NCBI GenBank assembly: GCA_964568875.1
Contig: CAZMSH010000005.1
Coordinates: forward strand, 62,001-126,000
Origin: SLNP01 sp964568875
GTDB taxonomy: Bacteria > Bacteroidota > Bacteroidia > Bacteroidales > VadinHA17
DNA: 64,000 nt
Reading direction: 5' to 3'
Below are positions 44,696 through 53,520 of the stretch, piece by piece (within the stretch, counting starts at the first letter, position 1; every line of letters begins with the position of its first letter). Below the pieces are notes generated by a model. It did not search any database and had not been told where the DNA came from. It saw nothing but the letters and a program-made list of their open reading frames with translations. The position numbers and the translations under genes are program-made.

Positions 44696-44749
44696 GTTAC
44701 TCTGAAAGTATGAACGCAGGCTTTAAATTATTATTACACGAAATAGCTG

Positions 44750-45115
44750 ATGAAGAGGATATTCCTTAAAACACTAACCCTGGTTCTGATCTTGCTTGCA
44801 TTTTCTGCAACTGATACGCTGGCGCAGAGTTATAAGCCCAGGCCATATAAAAAGGTAAAGACAAAGGAGACCAAAATGAAGGAACCCAGGGCTGTTGTTA
44901 AAGCTAAGAGGGAGCAGGAGAAGAACCAGAAAAAACTTAAAAAGGAGGAGAGAAAAGCAATTGCAGACGGTAAGAAGCGTCATTTTCAGATTCAGCCAGC
45001 CAGTGTAAAGGAACGTATGAAGCAAAACGAGAAAGAGATAGCACTCCGCGAAAAGAACAGGCAGAAGAACATTAAGAAGGCATCGCGGGCAGCAGCAAAA
45101 AAATATAAACAGTGA
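44750..45115 (+). CDS. Small exported Lys/Glu-rich protein, unknown
   Basis: 121 residues. A signal peptide (about 1-24, ending DTLAQ) is followed by a highly charged mature part of about 95 residues, Lys/Arg/Glu-rich and probably one long helix. No motif recognised. The next gene starts 6 nt downstream, so the two are likely one transcript. The pair precedes greA, which has its own promoter. Confidence 0.65.
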   Translation: MKRIFLKTLTLVLILLAFSATDTLAQSYKPRPYKKVKTKETKMKEPRAVVKAKREQEKNQKKLKKEERKAIADGKKRHFQIQPASVKERMKQNEKEIALREKNRQKNIKKASRAAAKKYKQ

Positions 45116-45121
45116 AGAGCC

Positions 45122-45649
45122 ATGGAAGAAGAAAGAGGAATAGGTAATATTGTTTTTTATATTATCCTGGCAATAATTGCCATAGTAAGCTCGATTAAGG
45201 GAAAAAGGAAGCAGCAACCCGGAGCTCCTGAAGGAGCGGCGCCCTCAGAGCCGGGTCGTAGTTATTTTCCTGACGATCTGTTCGACGATGATGAAGAGGA
45301 ATATGCTCAGGGAAGAGATTATAGGGAGGAGACATACCGTGCCGAAACAGTAACAGCCACTAAGGGGCGGACAGCTGCTACCTTAAGTCAGGAAAAAGAA
45401 GGAAGATACGAGGAGCCTATGGCCTCAATGTTTTCCAATGAAGGAGTGTCGGCTCTTGATCATCTCTCCACGGCAAAAAGATTCGAGGAGCTGCTGAAGG
45501 AGACTTCAATACAGGATGGTTTTGACTGGAATGATTCAGGGCAAGAGTCTGAGGATGAGAGCGAATTCGATATAGATAAGCTTGCCGGGGAGTTTGACGG
45601 ACGTCAGGCGATAATATTCTCTGAGATCATAAACAAAAAAGAATACTAA
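45122..45649 (+). CDS. Hypothetical protein with N-terminal membrane anchor
   Basis: 175 residues. One hydrophobic helix (about 8-24, IVFYIILAIIAIVSS) is followed by a basic stretch and then an acidic, low-complexity region (DDLFDDDEEEYAQG), with a short conserved-looking end (DFDG-type, GRQAIIFSEIINKKEY). Such proteins occur beside housekeeping genes in Bacteroidota without known function. Probably co-transcribed with the Lys/Glu-rich gene before it. Confidence 0.7.
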   Translation: MEEERGIGNIVFYIILAIIAIVSSIKGKRKQQPGAPEGAAPSEPGRSYFPDDLFDDDEEEYAQGRDYREETYRAETVTATKGRTAATLSQEKEGRYEEPMASMFSNEGVSALDHLSTAKRFEELLKETSIQDGFDWNDSGQESEDESEFDIDKLAGEFDGRQAIIFSEIINKKEY

Positions 45650-45682
45650 AAGACAACGATTTAGACCTGTTTTAACCGGTAT

Positions 45683-45714
45683 TTTGTTTTTTAAATAAAG
45701 AAATCATATATTTG
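45683..45714 (+). promoter_or_regulatory. Bacteroidota-type promoter of greA
   Basis: TTTG at 45683-45686, 20 nt, then TATATTTG at 45707-45714. This is a full match to the -33/-7 consensus; the start codon lies 62 nt downstream. Confidence 0.7.
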
Positions 45715-45776
45715 TAGATATACGAAGAGTTCCGACAAGGTTGGGATTCTTCTTGTTTTTATTATGTAAGAGAGAT

Positions 45777-46250
45777 ATGGCAGATGTTATTTATGTGACG
45801 GAAGAAGGACTTCAGAAACTTAAGGATGAGCTTGAGCAGTTAAGAGGTGTGGAGAGGCCAAAAATATCAGCTCATATTGCAGAGGCAAGAGATAAGGGCG
45901 ATCTTTCTGAGAATGCAGAATATGCTGCTGCTAAGGAAGCGCAGGGAATGCTTGAGCTGAAAATAGCCAAGCTTGAAGATATTATTGCAAGGTCAAGAGT
46001 TATTGATGAATCAAAGATCGGAACATCATCAGTCAAAATACTGAATAAGGTAAAAATAAAGAACCGTAAGACCAATTCTGTTATGGAATATCAGCTTGTC
46101 CCCGAAAGTGAGGCAGATCTGAAGCAGGGGAAAATTGCCGTTGGCTCACCGATAGCCCAGGGACTGATAGGCAAGAAGGTGGGAGAGGTGGTTGATATAA
46201 AGGTTCCTTCGGGCATTATTCAGCTGGAGATAATCGATATTTCTCTGTAA
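45777..46250 (+). CDS. greA: Transcription elongation factor GreA
   Basis: 157 residues from the ATG at 45777; the frame is open from 45741, but GreA homology begins at MADVIYVTEEG. The N-terminal coiled coil (about 1-75) carries the acidic tip region (ARDKGDLSENAEY). The C-terminal FKBP-like domain has GSPIAQGLIGKKVGEVVDIKVP. It binds RNA polymerase and stimulates cleavage of backtracked transcripts. The HIT gene follows after 12 nt, a pairing common in Bacteroidota. Confidence 0.96.
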   Translation: MADVIYVTEEGLQKLKDELEQLRGVERPKISAHIAEARDKGDLSENAEYAAAKEAQGMLELKIAKLEDIIARSRVIDESKIGTSSVKILNKVKIKNRKTNSVMEYQLVPESEADLKQGKIAVGSPIAQGLIGKKVGEVVDIKVPSGIIQLEIIDISL

Positions 46251-46262
46251 TTATCAACCGAT

Positions 46263-46667
46263 ATGGCAACAATATTTACCAGGATCATAAATGGAGATAT
46301 CCCTTGCTACAGGGTTGCCGAAAACTACAAGTTTATTGCGTTTCTCGACATAAATCCGCTGCGCGAGGGGCACACGCTCATAGTCCCCAAAAAGGAGATA
46401 GACTATTTCTTTGACCTTGACGAGGAGACATTATCTGAAATAATGATTTTCGCCCGAAGGGTTGCGGTTGCAATAAAAGAGACGGTACCATGCAACCGTA
46501 TTGGAGTTGTAGTGCTTGGACTGGAAGTACCACATGCACATATACATCTTATTCCTATGGACCGCGAAGGTGATATAAGCTTTACAAATCCAAGACTTAA
46601 GCTTACTCCGCAAAGATTTACTGAGATTGCTGCCCTGATAGAAGAAAAAGTCAATCTGCGCGACTGA
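46263..46667 (+). CDS. HIT-family nucleotide hydrolase
   Basis: 134 residues with the histidine triad in VPHAHIHLIPM and the N-terminal IFTRIINGDIPCYRVAEN typical of HinT/PKCI-type proteins. Likely hydrolyses adenosine phosphoramidates or similar nucleotides in the cytoplasm. Follows greA by 12 nt and is probably in its operon. Confidence 0.93.
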   Translation: MATIFTRIINGDIPCYRVAENYKFIAFLDINPLREGHTLIVPKKEIDYFFDLDEETLSEIMIFARRVAVAIKETVPCNRIGVVVLGLEVPHAHIHLIPMDREGDISFTNPRLKLTPQRFTEIAALIEEKVNLRD

Positions 46668-46726
46668 CATTATAATTCCTGAAATATCTTTCTTAAATTA
46701 GCGGAAGTGGAAATTGCTCTCGCTCT

Positions 46727-47434
46727 ATGAACATTGCTTTCTCATTGGCAGATGATCTTATCTCTTTACTCTTTCCGCGTCTGTGCCATTCATGTGGCGA
46801 TCACCTGGTAAGGAACGAAAATGTTATCTGCACCCGATGCAGGGTGTCAATACCAAAAACAGGATTTGAAGTAGTTAGGGATAATTTTGTTGAAAAACTG
46901 TTCTGGGGCAGATGCAGGCTCGAAAAAGCAACAGCCCTTGCCTTTTATGTCAAGGGAGGAAAAATGAGCAGGCTCATCTACAGACTGAAGTATGACGGCC
47001 ATCGGGAGATAGGCAATGAAATGGGCAGGCTGCTTGCCGTATCTTTAATCTCTTCAGGCTTCCTTGATGATATTGATTGTCTTGTTCCGGTACCTCTGCA
47101 TCCCAAAAGGGAAAAAAAGAGAGGCTTTAACCAGAGCCTGCTGATTGCCGAGGGAATAGCTTCATTGTCAGGAATGGAGATAGTGTCAGATAGTCTTGTG
47201 CGATTATGCAGTGCCGATACCCAAACCATCAGATCAAGAACCGAAAGATGGCAGAATGTCGAGGGTATTTTTGGGGTCGAAAACGGAGAGAGTTTAAGCT
47301 ACCGGCATATTCTGCTTATAGATGATGTAATTACTACCGGATCGACTATTGATGCCTGCTATGCCGCACTCTCGGGTATTCCCGGCATCAGGGTCAGTGC
47401 AGCTTCGCTTGCTGTGGCTATGGCGATAGTATGA
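46727..47434 (+). CDS. ComF-family phosphoribosyltransferase-like protein
   Basis: 235 residues. An N-terminal zinc finger (CHSCG and CTRC, about 18-38) is followed by a phosphoribosyltransferase fold with the PRPP loop ILLIDDVITTGSTI near the end, preceded by KKRGFNQSLLIAEGI. ComF proteins act in DNA uptake in transformable bacteria; in others the role is open. YifB/ComM occurs elsewhere in the window but not in the same operon. Confidence 0.92.
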   Translation: MNIAFSLADDLISLLFPRLCHSCGDHLVRNENVICTRCRVSIPKTGFEVVRDNFVEKLFWGRCRLEKATALAFYVKGGKMSRLIYRLKYDGHREIGNEMGRLLAVSLISSGFLDDIDCLVPVPLHPKREKKRGFNQSLLIAEGIASLSGMEIVSDSLVRLCSADTQTIRSRTERWQNVEGIFGVENGESLSYRHILLIDDVITTGSTIDACYAALSGIPGIRVSAASLAVAMAIV

Positions 47435-47441
47435 TCAGGAT

Positions 47442-48014
47442 TTAGTGTTTTTTGCCTGAAACCCTGCCGGGATTCTTGCCAATAAAGTCTTTCCACCCGC
47501 TGTAGGCTTTGGCTGAAACCTGATTATTGCTCTGATAGAAATGGCAAAGAGCGGCGCCAAGGGCGTCGGTGGCATCAAGCAGAACCTGCTGTTCGCGGAA
47601 ATTCAGTATATGCATCAGCATACCTGCCACCTGCTCTTTTGATGCAGCACCCCTGCCGGTAATTGAAAGTTTGATTTTGCGCGGAGCATACTCGAAAACG
47701 GGAACCGACCTGTAAAGAGCTGCAGATATGGCTGCACCCTGTGCTCTTCCCAGCTTGAGCATCGATTGTATGTTCTTTCCGTAGAACGGAGCTTCTATAG
47801 CCAGTTCATCGGGGTGATACCTGTCTATCAGGTCAAGAGTGGCTTCAAATATCTTCTTTATTCTGAGGAAATGATCATCAGAGCGTAACAGCTCAATAAC
47901 TCCCATTGTGACCAATACCGGAGAATTGCCCTTCGTACGTATAATGCCATAACCCGTTGCAGAGGTGCCCGGGTCTATGCCCAGTATTATTCTATCCTGT
48001 GGGGCTGAACTCAA
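47442..48014 (-). CDS. ruvC: Crossover junction endodeoxyribonuclease RuvC
   Basis: 190 residues. Catalytic acidic residues are visible in ILGIDPGTSATGYG, AIEAPFYGKN and LLDATDALGAALCH. It resolves Holliday junctions with RuvAB. The start is a TTG at 48014, which begins directly after the TAA of the S41 protease gene (TAATTG), so translation is probably coupled to it. No ATG is available before the first motif. Confidence 0.94.
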   Translation of the reverse strand: MSSAPQDRIILGIDPGTSATGYGIIRTKGNSPVLVTMGVIELLRSDDHFLRIKKIFEATLDLIDRYHPDELAIEAPFYGKNIQSMLKLGRAQGAAISAALYRSVPVFEYAPRKIKLSITGRGAASKEQVAGMLMHILNFREQQVLLDATDALGAALCHFYQSNNQVSAKAYSGWKDFIGKNPGRVSGKKH

Positions 48015-49334
48015 TTATTTATTCGTTCCGGGGTGTCTTATGAAGAAGTTTCTGCTCCAGTCGGGTCTTTCGTCAACTGTAATGGTCGGTACGTAATCAT
48101 ACACCCTGCCCGCCTTTGCATCTCCTGATTCCAGGTACTCTATTGCTGCCTTAAGGCTGAGCTCATCAGGGTCACCGAAATCTCTGGTAATGTCATCGGG
48201 AGCATATTTGTGAGGGAAGATACCGGAAAAATAGTCACCAAAGTTATTAGCGTTTACCAGCTGGAAAGTAACCGGTGCAAATACGTGCAGGTTTTTCTCT
48301 TCTGTAAAGGCGTACATACCAACAGGTTTGCCATTTGTGGTGTCTCCGAATAATTTGACATCGACATACGGAGTCAGTCCGTTAATGATATTCTCACTTG
48401 CCGAAGCGGTTTCCCTGGTAGTGATTACTGCCATCCTGTCGATGTTCAGTGAGTATCCTGTCGTTTTAAGCAGTACAGACTCATCTTCGCTTGTCTTTTT
48501 ATCGTTATGCCTTGCTTTGATAAATATGTTGCCGGCTTCTGAGTTACCCGCAATATAACTTGCCAGGTCTATTGCCACATCAAGCATACCTCCTGAATTG
48601 TATCTGAGGTCTATTATAAGATCCTTGATCTGGTTGTTGATGAACAAGGCAAATGCATCCTCAAGTTCCCTGAAGGAAGGTTCTATGAATGCTTCAAAGG
48701 CCAGGTATCCTGTCTTGCCTGAGGAGAGGTCAAGAATATCATATTTAAGTACAGAATTAACCTGAAACTGATCTTTTGCTGATGAGATTGTAACATCGTT
48801 GCCTTCGGGGGTTGTAAATACGAAGGTGTTTACTATACCGGCCTGTCTTGGACCCATCACTGCATCATAGGCAGTAAAGTCACCTGATGCAAGAAGTGCA
48901 GCAATGTCGGTTCCGTTCACAGACTTGACTGTCCAGCCTCTTCTTACTCCTTCAGGATAAAGAGGAGACTTTTCATATATCATTGCTATTCTGGCCTTGA
49001 AAGCCGTATCAAGACCTATCCTGATACCATGACCTGCGAATGTGCCTTCGTAATATGATGTAAACGATTCATAGTCAGTCACGAAGCTCCACCTGTCGAT
49101 GGGTCGGAAACGCATTGCATCAAGAAGTGTATATGCATCGGTATAATCATCTTTAACAACTACCGGCATATCCTTATACCAGAAATACCACTCACCCATG
49201 AGGTTAAATAGAATATCGCGGGCCCTCATATCTTCGGTATAAGTCGGGTTGTCGTCGACAGGATCGACTTTTTTCTCGCAAGCTGTCAGGATTATTGCTG
49301 AGATGAACAGCAGGAATATAATATGCTTTTTCAT
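48015..49334 (-). CDS. S41-family (C-terminal processing) peptidase lipoprotein
   Basis: 439 residues with a lipobox (ILTAC). An N-terminal helical S41 domain is followed by a degenerate PDZ-like domain (about 130-195) and the protease core: LIIDLRYNSGGMLDVAIDLA, then ITTRETASASENIINGL with the catalytic Ser. Similar lipoproteins are widespread in Bacteroidota and process periplasmic proteins or peptides. First gene of a pair with ruvC. Confidence 0.88.
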   Translation of the reverse strand: MKKHIIFLLFISAIILTACEKKVDPVDDNPTYTEDMRARDILFNLMGEWYFWYKDMPVVVKDDYTDAYTLLDAMRFRPIDRWSFVTDYESFTSYYEGTFAGHGIRIGLDTAFKARIAMIYEKSPLYPEGVRRGWTVKSVNGTDIAALLASGDFTAYDAVMGPRQAGIVNTFVFTTPEGNDVTISSAKDQFQVNSVLKYDILDLSSGKTGYLAFEAFIEPSFRELEDAFALFINNQIKDLIIDLRYNSGGMLDVAIDLASYIAGNSEAGNIFIKARHNDKKTSEDESVLLKTTGYSLNIDRMAVITTRETASASENIINGLTPYVDVKLFGDTTNGKPVGMYAFTEEKNLHVFAPVTFQLVNANNFGDYFSGIFPHKYAPDDITRDFGDPDELSLKAAIEYLESGDAKAGRVYDYVPTITVDERPDWSRNFFIRHPGTNK

Positions 49335-49356
49335 TTTCTGAAGATTTTCATTAACA

Positions 49357-49389
49357 CAAAGTTACAAATATCTTATTACCATTAAACAA
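49357..49389 (-). promoter_or_regulatory. Probable promoter of the S41 protease-ruvC pair
   Basis: On the minus strand TTG (49389-49387), 22 nt, then TAACTTTG (49364-49357), within the spacing range for this promoter class. It overlaps the end of the neighbouring exporter gene by a few bases at most. Confidence 0.5.
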
Positions 49390-49390
49390 C

Positions 49391-50272
49391 TTAACCCCGG
49401 TTCCGGTTCTGAAAAATTATACCTGAAATAATCAGAACAAGACCGATTATTGTAGTATAATAAACGGGTTCATCAATGATAAAGTGTATGAATACAAGAG
49501 AAAGAAACGGGGTAAGATACACAAGATTACCAATCTTATCGTTTGTTGTGGCGAGCTGCATTGCTCTCAGCCACAGATAAAATGTAAGTCCCATTTCAAA
49601 AACACCGGTATAAGCGGATGCCAGAATACCCTTTATTCCTGTGCTGAAGAGAGGAGTTCCTGTGATTACTGTTGCTGTAATAAGGTACAGAGAGGCAATC
49701 GAGAAGTTGACAAACAGTTTTACTGCCTGGTCTCGTTTGTCACGAACATTCATAATAAAATAGAGAGACCACAGTATTGAGCTTCCTGTTGCCAGCAGCA
49801 CACCGAGGGTATCTGATTTGCCAGGATTGAATGGAGTTCCCTGTGATGCAATAATGTATACGCCGGCAAAACTGATAAACAATGAGATGAAGCTTCTGGC
49901 GGGTATCTTCTGGCCCAGCAGCGGAACCGAAAGAAAGACGAGTACTATGGGCCAGATCATGTTAAGAGGCTGGGCAACCTGTGCCGGGAGCAGGTCATAG
50001 GCTCTCAAGAGTATAAGGTAATAGGCAAACGGATTTATAAGACCCAGCAGGGCCGATGTCCTAAGGTCTCGTGGCGTGGTAGCCTTCAGTTGAGATAATT
50101 TGCCCGTAATGATGACAATGACGAAGAGTATGATTGCTGATACTAGTGAAGCAATTGTCAGGATTGTCAGCACGGGGGCTTCTGCCAGGGCCGTCTTGAA
50201 TGCGGTCGGGATGGTGGACCAGAAAACAATTGCCATCCCGGCATAAATATAGGCTTGTTTGTTTTGTTGCAT
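49391..50272 (-). CDS. EamA/DMT-family membrane transporter
   Basis: 293 residues with about ten hydrophobic segments in two EamA repeats (about 8-140 and 150-290), including INPFAYYLILLRAYDLLPAQVAQPLNMIWP, cited here only by its ends INPFAYY and NMIWP. Such proteins export metabolites or amino acids; the substrate is unknown. The start is 19 nt after serS on the same strand, so read-through from serS is likely. Confidence 0.88.
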   Translation of the reverse strand: MQQNKQAYIYAGMAIVFWSTIPTAFKTALAEAPVLTILTIASLVSAIILFVIVIITGKLSQLKATTPRDLRTSALLGLINPFAYYLILLRAYDLLPAQVAQPLNMIWPIVLVFLSVPLLGQKIPARSFISLFISFAGVYIIASQGTPFNPGKSDTLGVLLATGSSILWSLYFIMNVRDKRDQAVKLFVNFSIASLYLITATVITGTPLFSTGIKGILASAYTGVFEMGLTFYLWLRAMQLATTNDKIGNLVYLTPFLSLVFIHFIIDEPVYYTTIIGLVLIISGIIFQNRNRG

Positions 50273-50291
50273 GCCGGCCTGGAACAGCTAT

Positions 50292-51563
50292 TTAAATAAT
50301 ATCAAATCCGGTATATGGCACCAGTATTTCAGGTATTCGTATCCCTTCAGGTGTCTGATTGTTTTCCGTCAGGGCCGCCACTATTCTTGGCAGGGCCAGG
50401 GCACTGCCATTAAGGGTATGTACAAGTCGTGTCTGCTTTTCACCTTTAGCACGATACCTGCATTTAAGCCTGTTGGCCTGGAATGTCTCAAAATTGGAGA
50501 CTGAACTGACCTCCAGCCACCGCTTCTGTCCGGCTGACCATACTTCAAAGTCATATGTAAGAGCCGAGGTGAATGAAATGTCACCGCCACAGAGTTTGAG
50601 AATCCTGTATGGCAGTCCGAGTTTTGCAATAAGACCTTCTACGTGTTCTGCCATCTCCTCGAGAGCATTATATGAAGATTCTTGTGTTGTGATCTGCACT
50701 ATCTCAACCTTGTCAAACTGGTGAAGCCTGTTAAGACCCCTTACATGAGATCCCCATGAGCCGGCCTCCCTTCTGAAGCATGGAGTGTACGATATGTTTT
50801 TCAGAGGCAGGCGGGACTCCTCCAGTATCATGTCACGGTAGATATTTGTAACCGGAACTTCGGCGGTTGGTATAAGATAGAGGTTGTCAATACCAACATG
50901 ATACATCTGACCGTCTTTATCAGGCAGCTGTCCAGTTCCGAATCCTGAATCCTCATTTACCAGAACAGGTGGCTGAACCTCATTATATCCGGCCCTTATA
51001 CCTTCGTCGAGGAAAAAGTTTATAAGAGCCCTTTGGAGCCTGGCACCCTTGCCTGTATATACAGGAAATCCGGCACCCGTTATTTTGGTTCCGAGTTCAA
51101 AGTCAATAATATTATATTCTTTAATCAGGTCCCAGTGAGGTTTGGCACCTTCAGGCAGATCTGTTATATCGCCTGCCTCACGTACTATCAGGTTTTGTTC
51201 AGCACCCTTGCCGGGGGGTACCGAATGGTGAGGCAGATTGGGTAACCTGACTGTCTCTTCTGTGAGGCTGTTTTCTATATCGGCAAGACGGGCAGCCGAT
51301 GACTTTATCTCATCCTTCATTGACTGTGTCTTCTCTTTGATAACCGTTGCAGCAGCTGTGTCTCCTGATTTCATCAGAGTACCTATCTCTTTTGAAGCAC
51401 GGTTGATTTCAGCCTGAAGAGACTCTGTAAGGGTCAGCAGTTCACGACGTTCACTGTCTAATTTTAGTATCTTTTCAACAATATTGGTGGCGTCGAAGTT
51501 CTTGATCTTCAGTTTCTCGATTACCAGATCACTGTTTTCCCTGATAAGATTGATTGTAAGCAT
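50292..51563 (-). CDS. serS: Seryl-tRNA synthetase
   Basis: 423 residues. An N-terminal coiled-coil arm (about 30-100) is followed by the class II core with motif 2 in TPCFRREAGSWGSHVRGLNRLHQF and motif 3 in NGSALALPRIVAALTENNQ; only their ends TPCFRREAG and HQF and the short form NGSALALPR need be checked. It charges tRNA-Ser. Starts at 51563; a possible -7 box TACTTTTG lies at 51599-51592. Confidence 0.97.
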   Translation of the reverse strand: MLTINLIRENSDLVIEKLKIKNFDATNIVEKILKLDSERRELLTLTESLQAEINRASKEIGTLMKSGDTAAATVIKEKTQSMKDEIKSSAARLADIENSLTEETVRLPNLPHHSVPPGKGAEQNLIVREAGDITDLPEGAKPHWDLIKEYNIIDFELGTKITGAGFPVYTGKGARLQRALINFFLDEGIRAGYNEVQPPVLVNEDSGFGTGQLPDKDGQMYHVGIDNLYLIPTAEVPVTNIYRDMILEESRLPLKNISYTPCFRREAGSWGSHVRGLNRLHQFDKVEIVQITTQESSYNALEEMAEHVEGLIAKLGLPYRILKLCGGDISFTSALTYDFEVWSAGQKRWLEVSSVSNFETFQANRLKCRYRAKGEKQTRLVHTLNGSALALPRIVAALTENNQTPEGIRIPEILVPYTGFDII

Positions 51564-51591
51564 TGCCTGTGTGTGTTATTGCGGAAGCTAT

Positions 51592-51599
51592 CAAAAGTA
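51592..51599 (-). promoter_or_regulatory. Possible -7 box of serS
   Basis: TACTTTTG on the minus strand, 28 nt upstream of the start, just after the rpmA terminator. No -33 TTG at the right spacing. Confidence 0.35.
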
Positions 51600-51601
51600 A
51601 C

Positions 51602-51646
51602 AAAAACTCCTGAATCTGTTCCGCATTACGGACAAACCCAGGAGTT
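51602..51646 (-). terminator. Terminator of the rplU-rpmA operon
   Basis: Outer stem AACTCCTG/CAGGAGTT (51605-51612 with 51639-51646), an inner short stem around a TCCG/CGGA pair, and a short T-run on the minus strand (five T, then G). Confidence 0.7.
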
Positions 51647-51667
51647 CAATATGCATTATGGTTCCTG

Positions 51668-51928
51668 TTATTCTCCGGCTGGACGAACAGAAACGTATGA
51701 TCTGTTGTTCTTTCTCTTTCTGAACTCGACAACTCCGTCGGTCAGTGCGAAAAGTGTATGGTCCTTACCCATACCAACATTATCTCCGGGATGGTGTACT
51801 GTACCCCTCTGTCGGACGATGATGTTTCCTGCTTTGGCAGTCTGGCCCCCGAAAAGTTTGAGCCCGAGTCTTTTGCTTTCCGATTCGCGGCCGTTACGTG
51901 AACTACCTACTCCTTTCTTGTGTGCCAT
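51668..51928 (-). CDS. rpmA: 50S ribosomal protein L27
   Basis: 86 residues starting MAHKKGVGSSRNGRESESKRLG, cited by its first residues MAHKKGVGSSRNG, with the full L27 pattern (QRGTVHHPGDNVGMGKDHTLF, here only its start QRGTVHHPG). No N-terminal extension needing cleavage, unlike Firmicutes L27. It lies 38 nt after rplU in the usual order and ends before a terminator. Confidence 0.97.
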   Translation of the reverse strand: MAHKKGVGSSRNGRESESKRLGLKLFGGQTAKAGNIIVRQRGTVHHPGDNVGMGKDHTLFALTDGVVEFRKRKNNRSYVSVRPAGE

Positions 51929-51966
51929 GGTCTGATATGTTTATTCTTTTCCTGAAATAATTCTGT

Positions 51967-52569
51967 TTATTCACTTTTAGGCTTCCGTGCCGGAGCTTTC
52001 TTCGCTGCCGGCTTTTTCTCTGCTGTACCGGCTGCAGTGGCTTTTTTTGCCGGGGCCTTCTTAGCCGGAGCCTTCTTCTCTGCCACTTTCTTCTCTGCAG
52101 GAGCTTTCTTTTCTGCCGGAGCCTTCTTCTCTGCTACTTTCTTTTCTGCCGGAGCCTTCTTCTCTGCCGGAGCTTCAGTCTTTACAGCTTCAGTCTTTGC
52201 CTCAGCTTTCGGGACACTCACTTTTTCTGCAGCCTTTTTGGGCTTCCTTCCTTCAGCCTTCTCATGTATGCTCACTATCTCAACGTGAGTAAAATACTGA
52301 CGGTGTCCGGTGCTCTTCTGATAACCTTTTCTTCTCTTCTTCTTGAAAACAATTACCTTGTCGCCACGAACCTGATCGAGTACCTTGCCTTCAACCAGTG
52401 CATCCTTTATTACCGGCTCGCCTACGATAATCTTCTCTCCGTCTTCAATAAGCAGTACCTTGTCAAATTCGACATCGGTTCCCTCTTCAACCTCAAGCTT
52501 GTGAACGAAGATTTTCTTACCTTCTTCAACTTTAAATTGCTGGCCTGCAATTTCGACTATTGCGTACAT
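51967..52569 (-). CDS. rplU: 50S ribosomal protein L21 with long repetitive C-terminal tail
   Basis: 200 residues. The first about 103 form L21 (MYAIVEIAGQQFKVEEGKKI start, KKKRRKGYQKSTGHRQYFT near the end), the usual full length. The rest, about 95 residues, is a low-complexity tail of Lys, Ala and Glu with repeats of the type APAEKK and VAEKK, ending PARKPKSE. The tail is strongly basic with alternating acidic residues and may be disordered. The repeats are also clear at the DNA level. First gene of the rplU-rpmA operon. Confidence 0.96.
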   Translation of the reverse strand: MYAIVEIAGQQFKVEEGKKIFVHKLEVEEGTDVEFDKVLLIEDGEKIIVGEPVIKDALVEGKVLDQVRGDKVIVFKKKRRKGYQKSTGHRQYFTHVEIVSIHEKAEGRKPKKAAEKVSVPKAEAKTEAVKTEAPAEKKAPAEKKVAEKKAPAEKKAPAEKKVAEKKAPAKKAPAKKATAAGTAEKKPAAKKAPARKPKSE

Positions 52570-52663
52570 TATTAACTTGTTTTATGTTTCTCCGTAAGGC
52601 GTGCGGCATATTTGCAACGCAACTTCTTCAAGCCCTGCCGGATTTTCTCCGTTTTTCGGACTG

Positions 52664-52693
52664 CAAAGATAATAAAAACAAAACATTTGCAAA
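52664..52693 (-). promoter_or_regulatory. Bacteroidota-type promoter of rplU-rpmA
   Basis: On the minus strand TTTG (52693-52690), 18 nt, then TATCTTTG (52671-52664). The leader to the rplU start is close to 90 nt and contains short GC-rich inverted repeats that could fold as an L21 leader; I cannot confirm this. Confidence 0.7.
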
Positions 52694-52900
52694 CCGCAGC
52701 AGCTAAATTTATCAGGATAATAGATATATTTCGATATATGGAGACAGGAGTGCATAATAATCAGTATTTTCCTGATATGGCAGTAACCGGCGCTGTTGTC
52801 GCTCTCAAATTGAAAAAGCCATTGCAGTTAACCGATATTACTTACAATATCTTTATATTTGCCGGGTGACGAAACAGTTCACGTCTTTCATTTTGTGATT

Positions 52901-53491
52901 ATGCAAAGAGTGAAACTTAAGGTTTTGGGAATTTCATACAGCCAGACTCAGTCGGGAGCCTATGCACTGGTTCTTGCCGAAGAGACGGGAGAAAGGCGTA
53001 TGCCTATCATTATTGGCGGTTTCGAAGCACAATCAATAGTTATCAAGCTTGAAAACCTTAATCCACCCAGACCTCTTACCCATGATCTTATAAAGAGTTT
53101 TGCCGATTCATTCGGGATCACCCTTTTTGAGGTGGTGATAGACAGGTTCGAAGACGGTGTCTTCTATTCAAAACTGGTATGCAGTGACGGAGAGAAGGAT
53201 TATTCTATCGATTCACGGACTTCTGATGCGGTTGCTCTTGCGCTCAGGTTTAATTGTCCGATATTTACTACTGAAGATATAATGGAGAGGGCCGGTATAG
53301 TTATTGATCAGGCATCAGCTGAGTCTCAGCCGGGAGGTGAGGAAACCGACGTTCCGGTTGAAGGTAAGGGTGATTACAGCTCACTGACAGATGAAGAACT
53401 TACCACGATGATGGAGGAAGCGGTTGCCCGTGAGGATTATGAGAAGGCAGCGGCGCTGAAGGGAGAAATAGACAGAAGAAAGAAAAAATAA
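52901..53491 (+). CDS. Bifunctional nuclease domain protein (DUF151) with UVR motif
   Basis: 196 residues from the ATG at 52901; the frame is open from 52859 but homology starts at MQRVKLKVLGISYS. The DUF151 domain (about 1-135) has LPIIIGGFEAQSI-like MPIIIGGFEAQSI and a DAVALALRFNCPIF helix. After an acidic linker a UVR motif ends the protein (LTTMMEEAVAREDYEKAAAL, here LTTMM to KAAAL). Related proteins have DNase and RNase activity in vitro. It is followed after 29 nt by the nucleoside transporter gene. Confidence 0.9.
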   Translation: MQRVKLKVLGISYSQTQSGAYALVLAEETGERRMPIIIGGFEAQSIVIKLENLNPPRPLTHDLIKSFADSFGITLFEVVIDRFEDGVFYSKLVCSDGEKDYSIDSRTSDAVALALRFNCPIFTTEDIMERAGIVIDQASAESQPGGEETDVPVEGKGDYSSLTDEELTTMMEEAVAREDYEKAAALKGEIDRRKKK

Positions 53492-53520
53492 ATAGTAGAG
53501 AGATCACATAGAGTTCCTGT

